Positions 26,644-35,669 of a stretch of 64,000 nucleotides of DNA are shown one piece after another (the first letter of the stretch is position 1; every line of letters starts with the position of its first letter). Under the pieces are notes generated by a model that saw nothing but the letters and a program-made list of their open reading frames with translations, was not told where the DNA came from and made no database searches. Source of the DNA: Allorhizobium paknamense (GTDB lineage: Bacteria > Pseudomonadota > Alphaproteobacteria > Rhizobiales > Rhizobiaceae); assembly GCF_030815125.1 (NCBI RefSeq), contig NZ_JAUSWH010000009.1, positions 62,001-126,000 of the forward strand, in the 5' to 3' direction. The position numbers and the translations under genes are program-made.

Positions 26644-26907
26644 ATGAAGAAGGCAATCATACTCATTATTGCCGGTCTGGCCGTCGCAGGCTGCACCGAA
26701 ACGGAAAAGGGTGCAGGGATCGGGGCAGCCTCCGGCGCTGTCATCGGGGGCCTGGCTACGGGCAATGTTCGCGGCGCAGCCGTCGGTGCCGCCATCGGCG
26801 GCGTTGCTGGCGCGGTGATCGGCAATGTGCGCGACCAGCCGGGCCAGTGCTATTATCGCGATCGCTACGGCCGCCGCTACATCGACGCCTGCCCGCGCAA
26901 TTACTGA
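26644..26907 (+). CDS. Glycine-zipper lipoprotein
   Basis: Small outer-membrane-type lipoprotein of 87 residues. A signal peptide MKKAIILIIAGLAVAGC ends in the lipobox VAGC with acylation at C17. The mature part has a glycine-zipper segment, GIGAASGAVIGGLATG and AAVGAAIGGVAGAVIG (about 27-62), that can form a membrane-inserting helical hairpin, then a Tyr/Arg-rich tail with CYYRDRYGRRYIDACP holding two Cys. The start ATG follows GGTGGAG; an ATG four codons upstream is less well placed. Related proteins (YmgG, OsmB type) are common in rhizobia and of unclear role. Confidence 0.8.
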   Translation: MKKAIILIIAGLAVAGCTETEKGAGIGAASGAVIGGLATGNVRGAAVGAAIGGVAGAVIGNVRDQPGQCYYRDRYGRRYIDACPRNY

Positions 26908-26938
26908 TTTTTCCGAGAGCATCGGATCGAAGATCAGA

Positions 26939-26993
26939 GCATTTCCAGGAAAAGTGTAGTCACGGTTTTCCGTCCGGAAATGCATAAAAGCAA
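26939..26993 (-). repeat. Family B palindromic repeat
   Basis: GAGCATTTCCAGGAAAAGTG...CGGTTTTCCGTCCGGAAATGC is the family B unit in reverse orientation, slightly decayed in the middle (TAGTCA in place of GAAGC). Confidence 0.7.
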
Positions 26994-26996
26994 AAG

Positions 26997-27042
26997 CTTA
27001 GAGCACGTCCGGTGAACCCGTGTTCACCGGACGTGCTCTAAG
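26997..27042. repeat. Perfect 21-bp hairpin with TTAGAGC ends (family E)
   Basis: The arm 26997-27017 (starting CTTAGAGCACGTCC) is exactly complementary to 27022-27042, with a CCGT loop. The TTAGAGC...GCTCTAA ends are shared with the hairpin at 46839-46877, while the stem interior differs. No T-run follows on either strand. Confidence 0.75.
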
Positions 27043-27092
27043 AACCGGCCCAGGCCTGCCGCAGTCATGTTGCAGCAACACCTGGGCCGGTT
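27043..27092. repeat. Hairpin with 12-bp GC-rich stem
   Basis: AACCGGCCCAGG (27043-27054) pairs perfectly with CCTGGGCCGGTT (27081-27092) around a 26-base loop that contains a smaller TGC...GCA pairing. It directly follows the family E hairpin; TTTCGTGCCTTG follows on the + strand. Confidence 0.55.
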
Positions 27093-27152
27093 TCGTGCCT
27101 TGTTAGCAGCGACGAACCTTCCCAGACTGTTCAAGCTTGGGATTTCAGGCTA

Positions 27153-27205
27153 GAGTGCTGGCAGGAAAAGTGGGAACCGGTTTTCCGTTCTGAAACACGG
27201 ACATA
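27153..27205 (-). repeat. Family B palindromic repeat
   Basis: TAGAGTGCTGGCAGGAAAAGTGG...CCGGTTTTCCGTTCTGAAACACGG is a reverse copy of the family B unit with a few substitutions. Confidence 0.7.
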
Positions 27206-27320
27206 GTTTAGTGTCCCTTTCCGGAACAGGGTGATCGACTGCTCTTGACCTGCAGGCCCTTCCAGGCCGGTTCGTCGGTGTGGCAGGGCTTGAAGCGCCC
27301 GTTTCTGCACTTTGAGAAGA

Positions 27321-27362
27321 TGAAAGCGCCGAGGCGGATCGCCTGGCGATCAGGCGCTTTCA
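27321..27362. repeat. Hairpin upstream of tamA
   Basis: TGAAAGCGCC (27321-27330) pairs with GGCGCTTTCA (27353-27362), enclosing GGCGGATCGCC-like inner pairings. It is about 35 bp before the earliest tamA start and could lie in its leader. Confidence 0.45.
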
Positions 27363-27396
27363 GCATGCGTGGTGGACGGCATGAGGCTTTCCATGG

Positions 27397-29406
27397 GTGT
27401 TGAACTACAAGCATGAGGAGCGTTGTACGCTGCTTGTATTGGGTGTCTTCGTGCCGGGAATAAGTATTGCGTTTCATCGGGCTGATACCGGCTCATCCGG
27501 ACTGCGGCGGAGCAGGCGTTCCGTCGTCGCGTTGTTGCGCGCTGGTCTTATCGCAACACTCATTTCAACCGGCCTGCTTGCTCCGCGCGAGGCGCACGCC
27601 TTCAAACTTTTCGGCATCACGCTTTGGGGCGAACGCGACAAGGGCTCGGATGTCATCGACCCGGTGCGCTACAGCCTGACCTTCGAGAGCCCGGGGAGCG
27701 ACAAGGACCTGCGCAAGGTTCTGGAAAACAGTTCTCTGCTGCTGGCCGACAAGGAAAAGCCGGTTTCCGGCGATCTCGGCGTCGTCGTCAAGGCCCGCGA
27801 AGACCGGGAAAGGCTGATCGCCGCCCTTTATGAGCAATCCCGCTATGGCGGCACCGTCACGGTGACGGTCAATGGGACACCGCTCGATGCGCTGCCGCCC
27901 AATCCGACTTTTCCGAGAAACGCTCCCGTTCCCGTCAGTGTGACGGTCGATCCGGGACCGGCCTTTACCTTGGGCCACGTCACGCTTGAGGGGGACGCTG
28001 CCGGGCTCGATCCGGCGAAATACGATCTCGTACCGGGCAAGCCTGCCGGATCCCTGGTGATCATCGGCGCAGCCAACCGCATGGTCAATGACCTGAAAGC
28101 CGGAAGCCATCCTCTCGCCGCCGTGGCCGACCGGCAGGTGGTGGCCGACCATGCCACCAACCGTGTCGATGTCACGCTGCGCATTGCCGCCGGTCCGGTT
28201 GCGCCGCTCGGCCCCGTGACGGTCACAGGCTCCAAGCGGGTCGATGCGGGCTTCATTCAGAAATATTCTCGGCTCAAGCCCGGCCAGGCCTATTCACCGG
28301 ATGAATTGCGCAAGGCCAATGACCGGCTGCGCAAGCTCGGCGTCTTTTCCAGTGTCACCGTCAAGCAGGCGGAGACGCTGGATGCCAATGGCGCCATTCC
28401 GCTCACCATCGACGTTTCAGAAGGCAAGTTCCGCTATTTCGGCGTCGGCGCCACCTATTCCACCATCGACGGCGCCGGGCTGCAGGGCTATTGGGGCCAT
28501 CGCAACCTGTTCGGCGAGGCAGAATCGCTCAGGCTGGAGGGGTCCGTCAGCGGCCTCGGCCAGAATGGCGTCGGCGATCTGAATTATGCCGCAGGCATCA
28601 CCTTTACCAAGCCGGGTTACCTTCTGCCCTCCGGCACGCTGGAAGCCAGCATCAAGGCCGCCACGCTCAGCACGGATTCCTATGATGCCGACACCATCAC
28701 GGGCAAGCTTGGCTATTCCTATGAACTCAACGATTACGACACCCTCTCGGCCGCGACCGCGCTGGAATTTGCCCGCGTCGATGACGCCTTCGGCAAGAAC
28801 GACTATCTGACCTTCTCCGTGCCGCTGGAATATGTGCGCGACACCCGCGACGACAAGATGAACCCGAAGGAAGGATATAAGGCGAGCCTGTCCATGGCGC
28901 CCTCCTACGAATTCCTCGGCAGCAACGTCTTCACCAATCTCGAAGGCTCGATTTCCGGCTATTACGGGCTCGGTCAGGAAGACCGGGTGGTGCTGGCGGG
29001 CAAGCTGTCGCTCGGCACGCTGTTTTCCACCGGTGATCTTGCTGACATTCCGGCCACGCGCCGTTTCTTTGCGGGCGGCGGCGGGTCGGTGCGCGGCTAT
29101 GCCTATCAGGGCATTTCCCCCCGCAACGGCAATGACGATGCCACCGGTGGCCTGTCCTACATGACCGCCTCGCTGGAAGCCCGTGTGGGCATTACCGATA
29201 CCATTGGCCTCGTGCCCTTTTTCGATGTCGGCACGGTTTCCACCGGCCATGTCCCGGATTTTTCCGATATCCGCGCCGGTGCGGGGCTTGGCCTGCGCTA
29301 TGCCACGCCCTTCGGCCCCATCCGCCTTGATGTGGCCCTACCACTCAATCCCTATCCCGATGGCGATAAATACGGCATATATGTCGGTATCGGACAAAGT
29401 TTCTGA
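27397..29406 (+). CDS. tamA: Outer-membrane TamA (Omp85 family)
   Basis: Omp85-family barrel subunit of the translocation and assembly module, which with TamB helps insert or lipid-supply the outer membrane. From the GTG at 27397 there are 669 residues. A twin-basic signal region (RRSRRSVVALLRAGLIATLISTG ending AHA, near residue 68) suggests secretion; the stretch before it may be non-coding, so the true start could be a later GTG or TTG. POTRA-like repeats cover about 90-340, and the barrel about 345-669, with the Omp85 lid motif GGGGSVRGYAYQG and a terminal aromatic Phe. It is 36 bp before tamB. Confidence 0.88.
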   Translation: MLNYKHEERCTLLVLGVFVPGISIAFHRADTGSSGLRRSRRSVVALLRAGLIATLISTGLLAPREAHAFKLFGITLWGERDKGSDVIDPVRYSLTFESPGSDKDLRKVLENSSLLLADKEKPVSGDLGVVVKAREDRERLIAALYEQSRYGGTVTVTVNGTPLDALPPNPTFPRNAPVPVSVTVDPGPAFTLGHVTLEGDAAGLDPAKYDLVPGKPAGSLVIIGAANRMVNDLKAGSHPLAAVADRQVVADHATNRVDVTLRIAAGPVAPLGPVTVTGSKRVDAGFIQKYSRLKPGQAYSPDELRKANDRLRKLGVFSSVTVKQAETLDANGAIPLTIDVSEGKFRYFGVGATYSTIDGAGLQGYWGHRNLFGEAESLRLEGSVSGLGQNGVGDLNYAAGITFTKPGYLLPSGTLEASIKAATLSTDSYDADTITGKLGYSYELNDYDTLSAATALEFARVDDAFGKNDYLTFSVPLEYVRDTRDDKMNPKEGYKASLSMAPSYEFLGSNVFTNLEGSISGYYGLGQEDRVVLAGKLSLGTLFSTGDLADIPATRRFFAGGGGSVRGYAYQGISPRNGNDDATGGLSYMTASLEARVGITDTIGLVPFFDVGTVSTGHVPDFSDIRAGAGLGLRYATPFGPIRLDVALPLNPYPDGDKYGIYVGIGQSF

Positions 29407-29442
29407 CGCATTTGCGCCGTTGTGGAAGGCGAAGAAGACCGG

Positions 29443-32400
29443 ATGAGATTTCTGACTGCGACCACCCGCTTTGCCCTTTACGGGCTGCTGATCCTCCTGG
29501 GCATGCTGGTCATCGGGCTGGCCTTGGCCGGAGGCACGCGCGCCGGTGGCCAGATGGTGGCCGATTTTGCCGCCTCCATTCTGTCCAAGCCCAACCGGAT
29601 GATCGAGATCGATGACCCGTCCGGGCTGATGAGCGGCGAGTGGAAGGTGGCGCGCATTACCCTTTCCGACCAGAAAGGCCCCTATCTCGACATTCGGGAC
29701 GTCTTCATCGACTGGTCGCCACTGGCGCTGCTGTCGCGGCGGGTGGAAGCGCAATCGGTGGCCGCCCGCTCCATCACGTTGCTGCGCAAGCCGCTGCAGG
29801 ATGCCGAGCAGACCGAAAAACAGACCAGCAACAATACCGGCTTTTCCCTGCCGGTGACCATCGACGTGGCACGGCTGGATGTGCCGAGCCTCAAGCTTGG
29901 CAAGGAGGTCATGGGCACTGAGGCGGAACTGGCGCTGGCGGGCCGCGTGCTGGCACGCACGCAAGGCATCGATAGCGATTTGTCGCTCAGCCGTGCCCGT
30001 GTTCCCGATGCCAAGCTGAATGCCAGTCTGATCTACGACCCCAATGCCAATCGGCTCGATATCGACGCCAGGCTGCAGGAGCCGAAGGACGGTATTCTGG
30101 CGAAGCTCGTACAGATTCCGGGCGCACCGCCGGTGACCATTTCGCTCTCCGGCCAGGGGCCGATCGATGACTGGAAGGCCTCAGCCCGCGCTGCACTGGA
30201 TGGTCAACCGCGTCTCGCCGTCGATCTGACCCACCGGGTGATGGCTGAAGGCCGCGCCGTCAGCCTCAAGGGCGCAGGGGACTTCGCCGATCTCGTACCG
30301 CCCGATCTGCGCGGACTGTTTGCGGGCAGCACCTCGATCGATCTCGCGGCTTTGATATCTGAGCAAGGCAGCATCACCATTCAGCGCGGCTCGGTGGAAA
30401 CCGACAGCCTGTCGCTGACCGCCGGGGGCCGATACGATCCGCAGGGGGATAATGATCTCTCCGTCAAGCTCACGGGCAAGCAGGGGCCGGTCGCCCTTCG
30501 CTGGCCGCTGGCCGAAGGCACGCTTTCCGCCGCCTTGCAGCAGGTGGATCTCTCCATTGCCGGACAGGCCTCCACCGCGAAGATCAAGGCCCATGCAGCC
30601 CTGGCAGAACTGTCCCTGCCGCAGGGAAAGCTGAGCGGACTAGCGCTCGACGCCAGCTCTGACGCCTTCAACCTGACGGATCGGGCTGGCACGCTGCAAT
30701 CGGCACTGACGGTGGAGACCACAGCCCTTGCCGATGACAATCTCCAGCGGGCGTTCACCGCACCGCTGAAGATCACGGCCCCCGTCACGCTCAGCAGGGA
30801 AAAGATCACGACTGACAGGCTGGACATCGCCAGCCAAACCCTCAAGGCCACCGCCAGGGCCGCCTATGACCTTGCATCCAAAGCAGCGACAGCATCGATA
30901 ACCACAACGCTTGACCCGCAAGCCCTGCCCGCCCAGATGGGGCAGAAGCTGGAAGGTCCAGTCTCCCTTGAGGCCGAGATCGCCAGTGCAGGCTCCAACC
31001 TGTCCATCCCGTCCTTCTCCGTTACCTCCAGCCTGATCGATAGCACGGGGCAGATGCAGCTGGAAAACAACACGCTCTCGGCAAAGCTCGAGGGTAGGAT
31101 CAAGCAACTGGCGAAACTAACCCCGCAGGCCAGCGGCAGCGGACGTTTTTCGGTCGATGCAACGGGGCCGATGGATCATCTGGCCGCAACCGGCACCTTC
31201 ACTATCGATGAGGCCATGATGGCGGGCCGCCGTCTGAACGGCTTTGCGCTCACCGCCAAGGCGGACCTGAAGCGCGGCGCGCCCTCGGCCTCGCTCTCGG
31301 CCACCGGCAGCCTGGATGGCAAGCCGGTCACGGCGGCGCTGGATCTTGCCTCCAAGGATGGCCGGACCTCGATCCCGAAACTGACGCTGGATGTCGGCCC
31401 CAACCATCTGGATGGCACGATGATGCTGTCCGGCGCCATGCTGCCCAGCGGCGAAATCCGCTTCCGCTTTCCCGATCTCGGCCTGCTGGCTGCTCTTGGC
31501 GGCCAGACCGCCTCCGGTGATCTTGCCGGTGACGTGACGCTGAAGGAAAATGCGGGACGCATCGCCGCCACCATCCAGGCCAGTGGCAAGAGCCTGCGCT
31601 CCGGCACCGTGGAGGTCGATGCACCGGATATCGATGTCAGCACGCCGGATCTGGCAGCCCTTGCCATTGATGGCCGCGCCAAGGCCGGACGGGTTTCGAC
31701 AGGCTCGGCGCTGCTTGAAAACCCTGCCCTCACCTTCACCCGCCGCGGAAGCCGCACCGATATTGCGCTCGGCGGGCGGTATGACGGCGCACCGCTCACC
31801 GGTTCCGTCCTGGTCCAGCAGGATGTGGACACACTGCTGGTCAAGCTCAACAGCTTTTCCGCCGTGCCGCGCGGCATTGCCGTGAAGCTGAATGAACCCA
31901 CCACCATTCGGGTGGAAGATGGCACGGCCTTCATCGATGGCCTGACGCTCACGGCAGGCGGCGGATCGGTCTCGCTCAAGGGAGAGGCCGGGAAGACGCT
32001 CGATCTGCAAGCGGTCATCCGCGCCCTGCCCGCCTCTTTGGCCAACAGCTTTTCCGCCGGTCTCGATGCGGGCGGGACGATCGCCGGGACAATCGACGCC
32101 AAGGGCACGAGCAGTGCGCCGCAAGTGACCTATGATCTCAGCTGGCGCGATGCGACCGTGGCCCAGCTCAAGGCGGCAGGGCTGACGCCGCTTGCCATCA
32201 CCGCCAAAGGCGATTTTCGCAATCAGCGGCTTGGGGTTCAAACCACCGTCAGCGGCGGTGGCTTGAACGTCACCGGCGGCGGCGGTCTGACGCTCACCGG
32301 CACCCGCCCCATCGACATGAGCTTCGATCTGCGCCTGCCCTTCCAGGCCCTGCAAGGCCTGCTCAGCGCCCAGGGTCTGGTTCTGGAAGGTCAGGCCAAT

Positions 32401-33594
32401 GGTTCCATCAAGGTTGCGGGCACGCTTTCCTCGCCGCAACTTTCCGGCGGCATCAGCACCAATGGTGCGCGGCTCATCGACGTGCAGCGCAATCTCGCTC
32501 TGGAAGGGCTGTCGGCGGATATTCGCCTTGAGGGAAAGCGCGCCACGCTGGCCAGCCTGAACGGCAGGCTTTCCACCGGTGGCCGAATTTCCGCCAACGG
32601 CTCCGTGGATCTCGCTGGTGAAGGCATGCCGGCGGATCTGTCCGTACAGCTTCAAAACGCGGTCTATGTGAATGGCGATCTGGTGACGGCCACCGGCAAT
32701 GGCACACTCTCGCTGAAAGGGCCATTGAAGGCGGGGCCGACGCTATCCGGCAAGCTGACACTGGAAAAGACCTCCATCACCATTCCAGCCAAGCTGCCAA
32801 GCTCGATTGCAGAGCTGAATATCAAGCACAAGAATGCGCCCAAGGATGTGCGCCGCCAGATGCAAGCGCTTTCGCCGAACGACGCTCGCGCCTCCTCTTC
32901 CCCCATCAAGCTCGATTTGCAGATTTCCGCTCCCTCGCAGATCTTCGTGCGCGGCCGTGGCATTGATGCCGAGCTGAACGGCGATGTCGCCGTGCGGGGA
33001 ACGGCGGCGGAACCGCAGGTGGCTGGCGGCTTTACGCTCAAGCGCGGCCGCATTGTCATTCTCACCAAGCGGCTGGATTTCAGCGAAGGCAAGATCACCT
33101 TCGGCGGCGGTCTCATTCCGCTGGTGGATTTCACCGCCTCCAGCACCTCCGGCAGCACCACGTTGAACGCCACGGTGGAAGGCATGGCCAACGATCCGCA
33201 GATCGGCTTTTCCTCCTCGCCTGCCCTGCCGCAGGATGAAATTCTGGCGCAGCTGATCTTCGGTCAATCGCTGTCGAAACTGTCGCCGCTGCAAATTGCC
33301 CAGCTCGCCGATGCTGTCGGCCAGCTGGCGGGCGGGCGCTCGACCTCGCTGTTCAACAGCCTGCGCAATTCGGTGGGCGTCGATGATCTCGATATTTCGA
33401 CCGATTCCAAGGGCGATGCCCAGGTCAGCGCCGGAAAATATCTCAACGACAAGACCTATCTGGAGTTTCAGCAAAGCTCCACAGGCAGCCGTGCGGTGAT
33501 CAATCTCGATGTCGGGCGCGGCGTCAAGCTCAAGGGACAGGCAGGCGCCAATGGCGACAGCGGCGGCGGCATCTATTACGAGAAGGAATATTGA
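29443..33594 (+). CDS. tamB: Translocation and assembly module protein TamB
   Basis: Very long periplasm-spanning protein of the AsmA/TamB superfamily (1383 residues), thought to form a hydrophobic groove that carries phospholipids between the membranes and to partner TamA. One N-terminal anchor (FALYGLLILLGMLVIGLAL, about 9-27) is followed by repeating beta strands and the conserved C-terminal TamB domain (about 1120-1383) with GKITFGGGLIPLVDFTAS, DEILAQLIFGQSLSKLSPLQ and ISTDSKGDAQVSAGKYLND. The ATG at 29443 is used; a GTG seven codons earlier is weaker. Position directly after tamA supports a shared operon. Confidence 0.93.
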   Translation: MRFLTATTRFALYGLLILLGMLVIGLALAGGTRAGGQMVADFAASILSKPNRMIEIDDPSGLMSGEWKVARITLSDQKGPYLDIRDVFIDWSPLALLSRRVEAQSVAARSITLLRKPLQDAEQTEKQTSNNTGFSLPVTIDVARLDVPSLKLGKEVMGTEAELALAGRVLARTQGIDSDLSLSRARVPDAKLNASLIYDPNANRLDIDARLQEPKDGILAKLVQIPGAPPVTISLSGQGPIDDWKASARAALDGQPRLAVDLTHRVMAEGRAVSLKGAGDFADLVPPDLRGLFAGSTSIDLAALISEQGSITIQRGSVETDSLSLTAGGRYDPQGDNDLSVKLTGKQGPVALRWPLAEGTLSAALQQVDLSIAGQASTAKIKAHAALAELSLPQGKLSGLALDASSDAFNLTDRAGTLQSALTVETTALADDNLQRAFTAPLKITAPVTLSREKITTDRLDIASQTLKATARAAYDLASKAATASITTTLDPQALPAQMGQKLEGPVSLEAEIASAGSNLSIPSFSVTSSLIDSTGQMQLENNTLSAKLEGRIKQLAKLTPQASGSGRFSVDATGPMDHLAATGTFTIDEAMMAGRRLNGFALTAKADLKRGAPSASLSATGSLDGKPVTAALDLASKDGRTSIPKLTLDVGPNHLDGTMMLSGAMLPSGEIRFRFPDLGLLAALGGQTASGDLAGDVTLKENAGRIAATIQASGKSLRSGTVEVDAPDIDVSTPDLAALAIDGRAKAGRVSTGSALLENPALTFTRRGSRTDIALGGRYDGAPLTGSVLVQQDVDTLLVKLNSFSAVPRGIAVKLNEPTTIRVEDGTAFIDGLTLTAGGGSVSLKGEAGKTLDLQAVIRALPASLANSFSAGLDAGGTIAGTIDAKGTSSAPQVTYDLSWRDATVAQLKAAGLTPLAITAKGDFRNQRLGVQTTVSGGGLNVTGGGGLTLTGTRPIDMSFDLRLPFQALQGLLSAQGLVLEGQANGSIKVAGTLSSPQLSGGISTNGARLIDVQRNLALEGLSADIRLEGKRATLASLNGRLSTGGRISANGSVDLAGEGMPADLSVQLQNAVYVNGDLVTATGNGTLSLKGPLKAGPTLSGKLTLEKTSITIPAKLPSSIAELNIKHKNAPKDVRRQMQALSPNDARASSSPIKLDLQISAPSQIFVRGRGIDAELNGDVAVRGTAAEPQVAGGFTLKRGRIVILTKRLDFSEGKITFGGGLIPLVDFTASSTSGSTTLNATVEGMANDPQIGFSSSPALPQDEILAQLIFGQSLSKLSPLQIAQLADAVGQLAGGRSTSLFNSLRNSVGVDDLDISTDSKGDAQVSAGKYLNDKTYLEFQQSSTGSRAVINLDVGRGVKLKGQAGANGDSGGGIYYEKEY

Positions 33595-33784
33595 GTGCGT
33601 AAATGTCTATTGAACCGCGCAAAAGGAAGGGTTCTGATTCAGATTTAAGAAACACTCTTGCGCTAATATGCCCGTGTGACAGGTGGAAAGACCACCGACC
33701 GCACAGGTGGCGACGAAACAGAATCAGCGGTACCGCGCTTTTCAGGCGCGATGGCATCGGTGAAGAACAGGCGGAACGAAGCGC

Positions 33785-34264
33785 ATGGCAACGACGATCA
33801 GCTCAACGAGTTTTGGCAGTGAAAACCTTGAAATCATTGCGTTTCGTCTGCACGATCAGGAATTCTGCGTGAAGACGACCACCATCCGCGAAATTCGCGG
33901 CTGGGCTCCGTCCACCCCCATTCCGCATGCGCCGGCCGATGTGATTGGCGTCATGAACCTGCGCGGCTCGGTCATCCCGATCATCGACCTCGCCTACAAG
34001 CTCGGCATGAAGAGCACGGTCGCCAACGAGCGCTCGGCCATCGTCGTTGCCGAGGTGCATAACATGGTCATCGGCATGCTGGTGGACCGCGTTTCCGACA
34101 TTCTCACCATTTCCGCCAGCCAGATCCAGCCGGTGCCGGAAGTGTCCGCCTCCTTCGACAAGTCCTTCTCGGAAGGCATCATCGCCAATGAAACCGGCAT
34201 GATCTGCTTCCTGAACCTTTCGAAGATGTTCAAGGGCACGGAAATGGACGATCTGGCGGCTTGA
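33785..34264 (+). CDS. Orphan chemotaxis coupling protein CheW
   Basis: A second CheW-domain protein of 159 residues, 16 kb from the che operon. Blocks IIAFRLHDQEFCVK, TIREIRGWAPSTPIP, VIGVMNLRGSVIPIIDL and VDRVSDILTI follow the same order as the operon CheW; the two are clearly related but differ along most surface positions. An N-terminal Ser/Thr-rich extension (MATTISSTSFGS) is longer than in the operon copy. It is a single gene with its own strong terminator, so it may be expressed independently, perhaps to join a different receptor set to CheA. Confidence 0.92.
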   Translation: MATTISSTSFGSENLEIIAFRLHDQEFCVKTTTIREIRGWAPSTPIPHAPADVIGVMNLRGSVIPIIDLAYKLGMKSTVANERSAIVVAEVHNMVIGMLVDRVSDILTISASQIQPVPEVSASFDKSFSEGIIANETGMICFLNLSKMFKGTEMDDLAA

Positions 34265-34285
34265 TCCGCCAAAATGAAATTTCAC

Positions 34286-34314
34286 AAAAAAGCCGCCCAC
34301 CCGGGCGGCTTTTT
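34286..34314 (+). terminator. Rho-independent terminator of the orphan cheW
   Basis: AGCCGCCC (34291-34298) and GGGCGGCT (34303-34310) form a perfect stem with an ACCC loop, preceded by a run of A and followed by TTTTTC. The flanking A and T runs extend the stem, so it can work in both directions. Confidence 0.88.
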
Positions 34315-34323
34315 CGTTGCTGG

Positions 34324-34386
34324 ATCTTTGTTTTTACGCATGTCCGGACGGAAAACCGGTTTCCACTTTTCGCGGGACAATGCTCT
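34324..34386 (+). repeat. Family B palindromic repeat
   Basis: CTTTGTTTTTACGCATGTCCGGACGG...AAACCGGTTTCCACTTTTCGCGGGACAATGCTCT. The right end has GCGGGACAATGC instead of CTGGAAACAC, a variant shared with the copy at 61826. It ends at the stop codon of the aldo/keto reductase gene. Confidence 0.75.
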
Positions 34387-35428
34387 ATTTCTTGTCAAAA
34401 GGCTGCGGGATGCGGGCAGCGCTCTGGCGGTCCAGCATCCAGCCCGGATATTCGGGCGGCAGGGCACTGACCGCATCCAGGCGTTCCAGATCTTCAGTCG
34501 TCAGCTTAAGGTCAACGGCGCGAATATTCTGCTCCAGCTGTTCCAGCCGCTTGGCGCCAATGATGACGCTGGTCACGAAAGGCTTGGCGAGAATATAGGC
34601 GAGTGCCACTTCCGCAACGCTGGCGCCGTGGCGCTCACCAATCTCGCGCATCAGCGCCACGCAGTCCCAGGCGCGGTCCTTGTTGACCGGCGGAAAGTCG
34701 AAATTGGCGCGGCGGCCTTCGCCGTTGCCCGGCGCGCCGGGACCGTATTTGCCCGAAAGCAGCCCGCCCGCCAAAGGTGACCAGACCATCAGGCCGAGCT
34801 TTTCCTCCTTGAGCAGCGGCACGATGTCCCGCTCCAGATCCCGGCCTGCGATCGAATAATAGGCCTGCACCGTCTCGAAACGGGCAAAGCCCCGGCGTTC
34901 CGAAATTCCAAGCGCCTTGGCAATGCGCCAGGCTGCCCAGTTGGAGACGCCGACATAGCGGACGAGGCCACGGGAGACGAGATCGTCCAGGGCCCGCAAT
35001 GTCTCGTCGATGGGCGTGACAATATCGGTGGCGTGGATCTGGTAGAGATCGATATGGTCCATTTGCAGCCGCTCCAGGCTCGCCTGCACCTGATCCATGA
35101 TATGCCCGCGTGACGCGCCGCGATCGTTCGGCCCATCCCCCATGACCCCATAGACCTTGGTGGCGACGACGACATCCTGCCGCTTGACCCCGAGATTGCG
35201 GAAGGCCTGGCCGAGCATCTTTTCGGAAACGCCGAAGGAATAGACATTGGCCGTATCGAAGAAGTTGATACCGGCAGAAAGCGCGCGCTCGACGATGCGG
35301 TCGGCGGCGGCCTGATCGACATCGGCAATCGCACCCCACATGCTGGAGCCGGCTTCGCCGAACGTCATGGTGCCAAGGCAGAGTTCAGACACGAACAGCC
35401 CGGTATGACCCAGTTGATTGTAACGCAT
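34385..35428 (-). CDS. Aldo/keto reductase
   Basis: NADPH-dependent oxidoreductase of the aldo/keto reductase superfamily (YghZ/Kv-beta-like branch by length and pattern); substrate unknown. The 347-residue protein has the catalytic tetrad D58 and Y63 (GINFFDTANVYSFG), K91 (VVVATKVYG) and H132 (DLYQIHATD), plus the C-terminal cofactor motif VTSVIIGAKRLEQLEQN. The ATG at 35428 lies 7 bases after GGGAG; the frame is open for 35 more codons upstream without clear coding character. It is flanked by repeats on both sides and not evidently linked to a pathway. Confidence 0.88.
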   Translation of the reverse strand: MRYNQLGHTGLFVSELCLGTMTFGEAGSSMWGAIADVDQAAADRIVERALSAGINFFDTANVYSFGVSEKMLGQAFRNLGVKRQDVVVATKVYGVMGDGPNDRGASRGHIMDQVQASLERLQMDHIDLYQIHATDIVTPIDETLRALDDLVSRGLVRYVGVSNWAAWRIAKALGISERRGFARFETVQAYYSIAGRDLERDIVPLLKEEKLGLMVWSPLAGGLLSGKYGPGAPGNGEGRRANFDFPPVNKDRAWDCVALMREIGERHGASVAEVALAYILAKPFVTSVIIGAKRLEQLEQNIRAVDLKLTTEDLERLDAVSALPPEYPGWMLDRQSAARIPQPFDKK

Positions 35429-35615
35429 GATGGAAACTCCCATGATGGGAAAGGAAGGAAAAGGCGGCCCCAAAGCCGCACGACAGACGCCCCGGCGATA
35501 AAAATGGACAAAGAGCCCGGCAGCATCCAGCACTTAACGTAAAGTCTCGACCAGACCGTTCAAGGGGGCGAGGATCACGAACCCTCATTCTCTCCAAAGA
35601 AAAGGGGCTCTCCAA

Positions 35616-35641
35616 CAAAAAAGGGCGACCGAAGCCGCCCT
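35616..35641 (-). terminator. Rho-independent terminator of the OFA transporter gene
   Basis: Read leftwards, AGGGCG-gcttcggt-CGCCCT is followed by TTTTTTG. It is 250 bp beyond the transporter stop, on the far side of the nested repeats. Confidence 0.7.
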
Positions 35642-35669
35642 CATCATCTCCTTCAAGCCTGGACTTATA

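Larger units (their letters stand above)
26908..27396. other. Repeat-filled intergenic region before tamA
   Basis: About 490 bp with no supported gene. It contains two reverse copies of family B (26939-26993, 27153-27205), two hairpins (26997-27042, 27043-27092) and a third at 27321-27362. The tamA promoter is expected in the last 200 bp, but no clear promoter was recognised. Confidence 0.6.

Noticed and set aside
26455-26985. A 176-codon leftward frame over the glycine-zipper lipoprotein gene
   Set aside because: The + strand frame has a signal peptide, lipobox and ribosome site; the opposite frame begins inside a family B repeat and has no features.
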